DNA of 45,571 bases from Pseudomonadota bacterium (GTDB lineage: Bacteria > Bdellovibrionota > FAC87 > UBA2466), in the NCBI GenBank assembly GCA_009927005.1, contig RFNV01000186.1, positions 1 to 45,571 of the forward strand, given 5' to 3'. This document shows, in pieces, positions 10,034-17,524 of this stretch (positions within the stretch are counted from its first letter, which is position 1; each line of letters begins with the position of its first letter). Made by a program: the position numbers and the translations under genes. The notes below the pieces were generated by a model, which made no database searches, was not told where the DNA came from, and saw only the letters and a program-made list of their open reading frames with translations.

Positions 10034-10156
10034 CAGGTTGCAACCTGCAATCAAGAGTCTTTCAAAAAGAGTTGAAATAGTACTCGCTTTCTTTTTTCTC
10101 CCTCAGCAAAAGCGGCACGGTGTCTGCAACCCCCATGAGCAGAAAAGGAGATAAGT

Positions 10157-10684
10157 ATGAATACACGACTGTCTTTATGGCGCCCCGAAAGATCAATCTC
10201 ATTTCGAGATCTCAATAACCTACAACGACGTTTTGATCGTCTCTGGGAAGATGTGTTTGTCCCGGCTACCAGCGAAGCACAGACCGTTGTGGACTATGTA
10301 CCCCCCTGTGATCTTGAAGAAACCGATTCACACTATGTGGTGAGTCTGGATGTCCCTGGAATGAGTAAAGAAAATTTACATGTTGAGGTGTCAGGCGAGA
10401 ATCTCATTATCACGGGCAGCCGGAAAGAGGAGCGAATAACCAAAAAAGGTGAGCCTCAAATTTCTGAGCGCTATCAGGGAAAATTTTTTCGAAGCATGAG
10501 CTTTCCAGGCCTTACAGAGGAATCCAAGATCGAAGCTGTTTATAAGGATGGCGTCCTCCGTGTCGCCATTCCAAAGGCCCCTCAAGCCAAAAAGAAAGCT
10601 ATCGAAATCGCAGATGAAAAAAGTAGTTTCTGGTCGAAGCTGCTTGGTCGAGTTGAAGAAAAAAGAGCAGAAAAAGCTGCTTAA
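10157..10684 (+). CDS. Hsp20/alpha-crystallin family small heat shock protein
   Basis: ACD-type sequence YVPPCDLEETDSHYVVSLDVPGMSKENLHVEVSGENLIITGSRKEE...SMSFPGLTEESKIEAVYKDGVLRVAIPKA. RBS aaaaggag upstream. Confidence 0.95.
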   Translation: MNTRLSLWRPERSISFRDLNNLQRRFDRLWEDVFVPATSEAQTVVDYVPPCDLEETDSHYVVSLDVPGMSKENLHVEVSGENLIITGSRKEERITKKGEPQISERYQGKFFRSMSFPGLTEESKIEAVYKDGVLRVAIPKAPQAKKKAIEIADEKSSFWSKLLGRVEEKRAEKAA

Positions 10685-10694
10685 GGAGAGCCCC

Positions 10695-11447
10695 ATGAAA
10701 AAAATGTCACTTGCTATTGGAATGTCGTTTCTGGCCCAGGCCGCGTTCTGCATGGATGGAAGCGTGGAGATTCTGGGAAGGGGAACGGTGGAAAAGGCAC
10801 CTGAGTTTGTCGAAATGCAAGTTCGAGTGACTTCACTATGTTACGAAAAACCGCTCATGGCCCAGGAAGACAACGCAAAGCTCGCTGAAAAAATTCTCGG
10901 AGTGATGAAGGCTTATGTTCGAACAGAAAAAGATAAGCTCTTAGCAAGCGGGGGCCATACTGTACGACAAACCGAATATACGTCGGACAGTGACGGTCGA
11001 TCTAAAATCTTGTGTGAGCAGAAATGGCGCACTAGTAATGTGCTCACTTTACAAACCGAGGACATGGATTCAGCGGCTAAGATTCAGGAAAAAATTCTTG
11101 AAACCTTAACCGAAGAGGAAGGAATGCATCCGGGCGAGACGCAACAGACTTATGCTGAGTTAGAACAACCAGCTTTCGCTGTCTATCCTGAAACCTACTC
11201 TGCAATGAAAAAAGAAGCGCAAGCCAAAGCTTGGGGGGATGCTGTGGGGCAGTTCAAGGGATTCCTCGAACAATGTAAGCTTCAGAACGCCAAATTGGCC
11301 AAGATCAGCGAGCCCGAATACTTTGGGTTAGCTAAATCATCGCCGCTCAATGAAGAAGTAGGAGCTCCGATTATCCCCGACTCAATATCGGTAAGTGCTA
11401 ATTGGAAGTTTGTGTGGACGTTTGATCCAACCGCTTGCTTTCGTTAG
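10695..11447 (+). CDS. SIMPL (DUF541) domain secreted protein
   Basis: Signal peptide MKKMSLAIGMSFLAQAAFC, then VEILGRGTVEKAPEFVEMQVRVTS typical of SIMPL proteins. RBS aaggagag before ATG 10695; the ORF-track start at 10548 lies inside hsp20. Confidence 0.75.
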   Translation: MKKMSLAIGMSFLAQAAFCMDGSVEILGRGTVEKAPEFVEMQVRVTSLCYEKPLMAQEDNAKLAEKILGVMKAYVRTEKDKLLASGGHTVRQTEYTSDSDGRSKILCEQKWRTSNVLTLQTEDMDSAAKIQEKILETLTEEEGMHPGETQQTYAELEQPAFAVYPETYSAMKKEAQAKAWGDAVGQFKGFLEQCKLQNAKLAKISEPEYFGLAKSSPLNEEVGAPIIPDSISVSANWKFVWTFDPTACFR

Positions 11448-12082
11448 AGTCGGTGTTTCAAGCTGAACTTTTCCTGAGGGCTCATTCGATAGAGAGCCCT
11501 CAGGTTTTTTAAAAAATCCGCAAATGATTCGGTAGAATTAAATTGAAGCCGATTTTTTACAATGAATTCTCTCGCTAGCTGGTTTGCAGAGTGATAACGC
11601 TCCTGTTCCAGGGGTGTTAATTGATCAGAAAGTGAAAAGCTTTCAAAGAGTTTGCTGTAAACTGATTCAAAGTCTTTGAGCATCAGATGAAACATCAAAA
11701 ACTTATCGATCTCACCATGAAACTCAAGTTCTAACTGGCTTACCTGCCGGTCTTTTTCAGCATGGAATACAAAGTATCGAAAGTGACTAATTTCTTCGGC
11801 AGCAACCGAGAATGCTTGAATTTGCTCATGACTCCAAGAAAAGAAACCATCTAAATTGAGAGTCCTCAGCGTAGATTGGACTTTAGCACTAAATGCAATT
11901 GCAACTTCAATGTCTGCATTTTCATAAGAAGGGGTTCTAATCAAGAGGGCCCCTGGTTGCTTGATGCTCGTGTGATCTGAAATATACTCAGTTGCATTGT
12001 GTTTAATATCTATTTCGTAGATTGAACCTAGGGCCGCATCAATTTTTGAAATGAGAGACTTCAAAGAGCCTCCTGGGTTCAT
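11444..12082 (-). CDS. Uncharacterised protein, 212 aa, second gene of a two-gene unit
   Basis: Full-length ORF with ATGA overlap to the upstream gene. Contains the acidic/His-rich helix AAEEISHFRYFVFHAEKDRQVSQLELEFHGEIDKF. Confidence 0.8.
   Translation of the reverse strand: MNPGGSLKSLISKIDAALGSIYEIDIKHNATEYISDHTSIKQPGALLIRTPSYENADIEVAIAFSAKVQSTLRTLNLDGFFSWSHEQIQAFSVAAEEISHFRYFVFHAEKDRQVSQLELEFHGEIDKFLMFHLMLKDFESVYSKLFESFSLSDQLTPLEQERYHSANQLAREFIVKNRLQFNSTESFADFLKNLRALYRMSPQEKFSLKHRL
11473..11510 (+). terminator. Intrinsic terminator for the hsp20-SIMPL operon
   Basis: Perfect 11-bp stem CCTGAGGGCTC (11473-11483) / GAGCCCTCAGG (11494-11504) followed by TTTTTT (11505-11510). Lies inside the 3' coding end of the convergent minus-strand gene. 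Confidence 0.85.
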
Positions 12083-12684
12083 TGTTTGACTGATTTTGAG
12101 TGAACTACTGGTTGAATTCCGTGTTCATTTAAAATTTTTCGCAGCCGATCGCTTCCGGTAGCCATCCAACGATCATAGAGGCGCAGGATGTCCTTATTCG
12201 ATTGCAGGCCGCTTCGCTCACTCATTTCGCCTAAGACATTTGAGAAGGGTTGGAATTTACCGGACAGTTCTCGGTAAACGCCCTTACTTTGTTTATTGTT
12301 TTCTAGAAAGGATAAGGTTTCGTAGGCAGTGCCACCCATTCCAAAATAGTATTCAATGTCTACTAATTTGGACTGGAGACTTTCACCGAAATATCCCGAA
12401 ATCACCAAACAAAGATCTCCAATTCTTTGCAAAACTGCCATTTGTTGTTCTTTAGGGGATTGGGTGTACTGAACGTAGAGATCAAAGAGTAACGTATCTT
12501 CGTACTGGCCTGCGGGATTTACCTTAAAAAAATTCTCAGACGAGATGGTTTTAACGAGCAAGTCGACTAAGTAGTCAAAACTGGAGGGGTTGGCTGAAAC
12601 GCCATGATTTTGCATCGTGAGTTTTAGCTCTGAAGCAAAAAACTCCCTAGCATCAGAAACAGTCGCAGGTTTTAACCGATCCAT
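12079..12684 (-). CDS. Uncharacterised protein, 201 aa, first gene of a two-gene unit
   Basis: Full-length ORF with no recognised domain; overlaps the downstream gene by 4 nt. Confidence 0.78.
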   Translation of the reverse strand: MDRLKPATVSDAREFFASELKLTMQNHGVSANPSSFDYLVDLLVKTISSENFFKVNPAGQYEDTLLFDLYVQYTQSPKEQQMAVLQRIGDLCLVISGYFGESLQSKLVDIEYYFGMGGTAYETLSFLENNKQSKGVYRELSGKFQPFSNVLGEMSERSGLQSNKDILRLYDRWMATGSDRLRKILNEHGIQPVVHSKSVKQ

Positions 12685-12894
12685 CAGACCTCCCTTAGTT
12701 AGGAAGTTTGAGTTCTCACGGCTGTCCTACAAGATGCGTTAAAGGTTGCGCAGATATCTAATTCTACCATTATCTCAACGAACTCAGCAAGTTATCGGCT
12801 TTCTTGACAAGGCGCATGAGTATTTTTGGGAGGGGTGGCGTAAGAAATTGAAATTCTTGTAAAAATAGGTCACTTTACTGTCTGGATTTTTGAC

Positions 12895-13734
12895 ATGAAA
12901 CTCGCAAAACTCGGAGTTCAAGTTCGCATGAGCCTTGTGGGGCTTGTGTTTTGGGCCATAGGCCTTGCCCCCTATCTGGCGGCATCTGAGTCCCCCAGAT
13001 GGGTTTCTACAAGTCCTCAACTAACCGAGCTTCTTTTTCAGTTAGATTTAGGTGACGGGCTGGTCGGTACCACAGAGCAGAGTTTCTACCCGGAAGCGGC
13101 AAAGAGAATTAGACGGGTAGGGCAACTCTTTGATGCCAATTTGGAAGCTATCGTGGCTTGTAGCCCGAGTTTGGTTTTATGGGATAGCTCCTCTTTTCAT
13201 CCCATGGTGGATTCTCGTTTAGTTTCCTTAGGCATTCCCACTTCCAAACTCTCTCTCGATCATGTGGAGGATGTTTTAAACACTGCTCACTTTCTTGTTC
13301 AGAAATATAAAGCTGGAAAAAAAACAGATGATCTTATCCGGGCAGAGATTGAATGGGATGAACTAAAAAAACCGAAGCGACACTTTTCATTTCTAGCCTT
13401 GGCCTGGGGGGATCCCCCAATTGTCTTTGGTAAAAATACTTTTTTGTTTAGTTTAATAGAAGCAATGGGAGGAAAAGGAGTTTTGCCCTACTTCTGGAAC
13501 CAAAATTATTTAAAAGTTTCCGAAGAATGGATGATGGCTCAAAGACCTGAAATGCTTGTTTACTTAAAGCATGATGAAGCTAGTGCTACCTTCATGACTC
13601 AACAATGTGAAAAGTGGTGGCCCAAAAACAAGCCGCGTTGTGTGGGAATTTCCGCAGAAAAATTTGCCCGTGCTAGTTTAACACCCTTGTTACTTGTGTC
13701 TGAGCTTCAATCTGTTTTGGGGCTTGAGAAATGA
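12895..13734 (+). CDS. BtuF-like periplasmic substrate-binding protein (cobalamin/heme/Fe-siderophore class)
   Basis: Signal peptide, then RWVSTSPQLTELLFQLDLGDGLVGTTEQSFYPEAAKRIRRVGQLFDANLEAIVACSPSLVL, characteristic of helical-backbone metal receptors. Confidence 0.85.
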   Translation: MKLAKLGVQVRMSLVGLVFWAIGLAPYLAASESPRWVSTSPQLTELLFQLDLGDGLVGTTEQSFYPEAAKRIRRVGQLFDANLEAIVACSPSLVLWDSSSFHPMVDSRLVSLGIPTSKLSLDHVEDVLNTAHFLVQKYKAGKKTDDLIRAEIEWDELKKPKRHFSFLALAWGDPPIVFGKNTFLFSLIEAMGGKGVLPYFWNQNYLKVSEEWMMAQRPEMLVYLKHDEASATFMTQQCEKWWPKNKPRCVGISAEKFARASLTPLLLVSELQSVLGLEK

Positions 13735-14690
13735 ATCGAAAATATTTCTTATTTGTAGCTATTTGTTTGTGGGCGGTGGCATTGGTTCCCTGGTCAGGTG
13801 CTGAGCCCATTTCAATTTTGGGAATCGGTAATCCGAAGTCTCTGAGCTATCGTATTTTTTGGGAGCTGAGAATCCCAAGACTCTTAGTTACTCTATCGCT
13901 GGGAGGGATCTTAGCCTCTATAGGAAGCGCCTATCAAAGCATTTTTAGAAACCCTCTTTGTGAACCCTATATTTTGGGTGTTTCCTCGGCTGTTTTATTG
14001 GGAGTGGTCATTGCCGAAACCTTCTTTCATCAAAAAGTCGGTACGCCAATCAGTTTCCTTTTTGGTTTGGGTTTGGCCATGGTTCTTATTTTTCTTTTGA
14101 TAGTTTTTACTTCAAGTGCCAAAGCCTCCTCAGATCGAGTGATTTTATTTGGGCTGGGAGCTAATTTTGTTTTATCTGCAGCTCTTTTTTTATTGCTGTC
14201 AGTTCAAACACAAAGTGTTGGGGGAGGAACTCTTAAATGGTTTTTTGGCTTTCTCCCCTGGTTAGAGATGACCAAATCGGTTTTGTTTTTCGTGAGCAGC
14301 CTCCTGTTCTTAAGCATACTCATCGCGTTCTCTAGGCCGATTGATGCTTTACGGTTGGGGGATTCAGTCGCAAGAACTTTGGGTGTTTCGCCAACGATTT
14401 CGAGGAACGCCTACTTGGTTTTCACCTCACTTGTTGTTGCCACGACTGTTTCGGTCTCGGGGACTATTGGATTTGTGGGACTGGTTATTCCCCAGGTTTG
14501 CCGAATTGTTTTTCGGCCCGCTTCCATGCGGTTGTTGCTTGCTCAATCTTTTTTCCTTGGGGCAGTTTTTCTCTCCGTTGCAGACGGAATTTCTCGAAGT
14601 ATCTTACCGCCGTTTGAGTTTCCGGTGGGTGTGATTACAACGCTCATTGGTGGTCCCCTATTCTTGATTACACTATGGAAAAAATCATGA
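13731..14690 (+). CDS. FecCD/BtuC-family ABC transporter permease
   Basis: ELRIPRLLVTLSLGGILASIGSAYQSIFRNPLCEPYILGVSS; TVSVSGTIGFVGLVIPQVCRIVF. Confidence 0.93.
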   Translation: MNRKYFLFVAICLWAVALVPWSGAEPISILGIGNPKSLSYRIFWELRIPRLLVTLSLGGILASIGSAYQSIFRNPLCEPYILGVSSAVLLGVVIAETFFHQKVGTPISFLFGLGLAMVLIFLLIVFTSSAKASSDRVILFGLGANFVLSAALFLLLSVQTQSVGGGTLKWFFGFLPWLEMTKSVLFFVSSLLFLSILIAFSRPIDALRLGDSVARTLGVSPTISRNAYLVFTSLVVATTVSVSGTIGFVGLVIPQVCRIVFRPASMRLLLAQSFFLGAVFLSVADGISRSILPPFEFPVGVITTLIGGPLFLITLWKKS

Positions 14691-15424
14691 CTGCGCCCGG
14701 AATTCGAATAAAAGACTTGATGATTGGTTTCTCTAGGCGTTCTCCCTTCAACAACAGAGCGTGGGAGCTAGAAATCGGCAAGGGAGAACTGGTCGGGGTG
14801 ATTGGACCGAACGGAAGTGGTAAGACCAGCTTTTTAAGAGCTTTGATGGGGGATGACACGTTCTTGTCTGGCCAGATCTTGATAGACGGTGAAATCGGTT
14901 CGGTCGAGTCTTGGAGCAGTAAAAAGCTTTCTGAAGTTTTCTCCTACTTGCCTCAGGAATCGTCCTTTGATTTCCTTCAGGAAACCGAAGCTTTTTTGAA
15001 GCTAGCTTTTTTACCTCATTTGGGGCTATTCGGGCGGTTTTCTAACGAGGAGGATTCAGAGCTTGCTTCGTTCGCGCGAGAATTCGAGTTGAGTCCCTAT
15101 TTGAAAAAGAGACTCCAGGATTTAAGTTCTGGAGAGCGACAAAGAGTTTTCTTGGGAAGAGCCCTGCTGCAGCCATCCCACGTAGTTCTTCTAGATGAGC
15201 CCACCAATCATTTAGACCCAAATGTCTGCGAAAAAACCTGGATGTTTTTAAAAAATAAAAAGAAGAAGAAGACAGTACTGGTAGCCACTCATGATCTCGC
15301 TCAAGTGGAGCGGCACTGCGACAGGGTGATTGTTCTTTCAGGAAATGAGTTGTTGTTTTCCGGCACAACAACTGAGTATCAATCCCGAGAAATCAAACGT
15401 TTAGTTTTTCCTTTTATTTGCTAG
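14687..15424 (+). CDS. FecE/BtuD-family ABC transporter ATP-binding protein
   Basis: Walker A GPNGSGKT, signature LSSGERQR, Walker B VVLLDEPTNHLD, H-loop ATHD. ATG 14687 overlaps the permease stop (ATGA); an alternative start is 14675. Confidence 0.93.
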   Translation: MTAPGIRIKDLMIGFSRRSPFNNRAWELEIGKGELVGVIGPNGSGKTSFLRALMGDDTFLSGQILIDGEIGSVESWSSKKLSEVFSYLPQESSFDFLQETEAFLKLAFLPHLGLFGRFSNEEDSELASFAREFELSPYLKKRLQDLSSGERQRVFLGRALLQPSHVVLLDEPTNHLDPNVCEKTWMFLKNKKKKKTVLVATHDLAQVERHCDRVIVLSGNELLFSGTTTEYQSREIKRLVFPFIC

Positions 15425-16784
15425 CCGCGGTGTTGATTAGCTCTTGCGGAGTCATTTCAAGCTCACTCGTTGGGATCGTGCTGACTTGTTCACTGGACAA
15501 GTCACGACGGGATTTTTCAGCTAAATTGAGTTTTACTCCGCTTATAGAGCCCTTAATTTCATGAGCTAAAATGTTGCCAGATAAGTCTGCAATGTGACCG
15601 GTAGTTGCTTTTGAAAAATCTCGATACGATTGAGCAGCTTTTTTCAGCATTTCGTTATAAGCCTCGATTTGGTCTTTTGGAGTTTCATAAATTGTTCTTT
15701 CACTCCCGTTTTCACTAATAACTACGGGGCTCGCTACTTCTTCTTGAGTGAGGTTAGCCTCGGCTGGTTTTGTAATACTGGAAGCATCCTTTTTTAGGTC
15801 ATCAACCAGTTCAATACTCGCCCTGATTCTCCATTGGTCGACTTGTTCTGAGTTTGGATCGCCGCTAGTAATTTGACCATCTTTGACTTCAGGATTTACC
15901 GTGCGAACTGATTCGGACATCATCTGACGGCAGAGTTGCACTCGTTGCTCTAAATCCATATTGCGTGTTGTCTCATTAAGTGGGCCTTGATCTCTTAGTT
16001 TCTCGTCTGTTTCTTCGGAGTTTTGAGTGCTCATGATAACGTTACAATCCGTTAAGTTAACTCCGCCTGGGATCTCAATCCCCACTGCATTTCTTCGAAG
16101 GCCACCGAGAAGGCCTACTAAATTGTTTCGGTAAGCCATAGTTAAACTTCCGGCCATTGCTCTCAAAGAATCCAAGTTCGGCATCGTTTCTTTGGGCTCG
16201 TCTTTATCTAAAGCTTGAACCATCAAGTCTCCGGCAGCATCTTTTCCAATTTTTTCGAGTTCCTGTTTCACATCTTCTTTGAGTTCAAATTTAGAGAGGG
16301 CTTTTCGATTGAGACGGCCTTGTTCATCCTTAACAGATTGTCCTGACTTCGCTTGGATATTCCAAATCGCCCATTGATTCTCGCTCTTGTTTTCTCGCAT
16401 TCCCGCGTAAAGCGAAGCAATTTTTCCTTCAAGTACGGATTTCTCATCGCCAAACCCGTGTTGAGAGACATAAGGATCTAGCCATTTTTTACAAGTTTCT
16501 GCATCTAACCATTCTTCACAAACATCCCAAGTATAACTGTGATAAGTCGTGGTGCTGCCGAAGGGATTACCATCGTTTTTATTAACCTCTTGTCCCTTAC
16601 CTGAAGCTGAACGGGTTTGAGCCACTCGGAGGTTGGGATTGTCCATGACTCGATTGATCTTCTCAGCCAAAGCTTTATTTGGATTTTTGGAGCTGGGAGA
16701 GCTGCTCATTAGACCGAACCCACCCAAGATGGTGGCTCCGATGACCAGAGCAGTTGTCGAACTGAATTTACCCCCATTAGCCAT
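15414..16784 (-). CDS. Uncharacterised membrane-anchored/exported protein (~456 aa)
   Basis: MANGGKFSSTTALVIGATILGGFGLMSSSPSSKNPNK N-terminal hydrophobic segment, mostly hydrophilic after that. RBS-like aaggggaaag upstream of ATG 16784; the ORF-track start at 16826 is probably too long. Confidence 0.7.
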   Translation of the reverse strand: MANGGKFSSTTALVIGATILGGFGLMSSSPSSKNPNKALAEKINRVMDNPNLRVAQTRSASGKGQEVNKNDGNPFGSTTTYHSYTWDVCEEWLDAETCKKWLDPYVSQHGFGDEKSVLEGKIASLYAGMRENKSENQWAIWNIQAKSGQSVKDEQGRLNRKALSKFELKEDVKQELEKIGKDAAGDLMVQALDKDEPKETMPNLDSLRAMAGSLTMAYRNNLVGLLGGLRRNAVGIEIPGGVNLTDCNVIMSTQNSEETDEKLRDQGPLNETTRNMDLEQRVQLCRQMMSESVRTVNPEVKDGQITSGDPNSEQVDQWRIRASIELVDDLKKDASSITKPAEANLTQEEVASPVVISENGSERTIYETPKDQIEAYNEMLKKAAQSYRDFSKATTGHIADLSGNILAHEIKGSISGVKLNLAEKSRRDLSSEQVSTIPTSELEMTPQELINTAASK

Positions 16785-17044
16785 TTCTTTCCCCTTGGGG
16801 ATTAGGTAAAGCAAGAGGCAGACCACGACCTAAGTATTCAATCTTACTGAGTGGCCGATATCAGGATTTTCCTGGTTTTGGGGTGTATTCAAAAAGTATT
16901 CAAAAAAAAGGTAATCATTCCAAGCTATTTAAGTTGTCTAAGAAGAAGACAGTGTCAAAGGGCCTATTGTATACAAATCGGTCGATTTCTTGATTAAGTC
17001 CCGGCCTTGGCGTAACCTTTCTAATTCATTCACAGGAGATTTTT

Positions 17045-17473
17045 ATGAGCGATAACAAAAATCAGATCTTAGCCCAGCTGGATAAAATTTTAGAAGCTGA
17101 GTTATCAGGCGTTGTCCGTTACCTTCACTATAGCTTTATGATTTTTGGTCCAAATCGTATTCCAATAACTGGTTGGTTCCGTAACCATGCGAATGAAGGA
17201 ATTACGCATGCAGTTTCTATTGGCGAAAAAATAACTGCTTTGGGCGGGCATCCTTCTTTGAAAGTGAAGCCAGTTCCTGAAAGCAACAAGCACACTGTGA
17301 TGGACATTCTAGAAGAGTCTCTTGAGTTTGAAAGAGAAGGGCTTCGGTTGTATCACGAATTATTGGGAATGGTTGGAAATGATGTGGCTTTAGAGGAAAT
17401 GGTGCGTGGATTGATTCTCGATGAAACCACTCACATCGAGGAAGTCGAGAAAATGATTCGCGGCTCTAAGTGA
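17045..17473 (+). CDS. Ferritin-like/bacterioferritin-type protein
   Basis: 142 aa; ILEAELSGVVRYLHYSFM, HANEGITHAVSIGEKITALGGHPSL, and a C-terminal DETTHIEEVEKM diiron-type helix. RBS cacaggag. Confidence 0.85.
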   Translation: MSDNKNQILAQLDKILEAELSGVVRYLHYSFMIFGPNRIPITGWFRNHANEGITHAVSIGEKITALGGHPSLKVKPVPESNKHTVMDILEESLEFEREGLRLYHELLGMVGNDVALEEMVRGLILDETTHIEEVEKMIRGSK

Positions 17474-17524
17474 TGCTGCGCAGCGGCTAGCCAAGCCTCA
17501 AGCGGCCCGGTACTCACTTACCCC

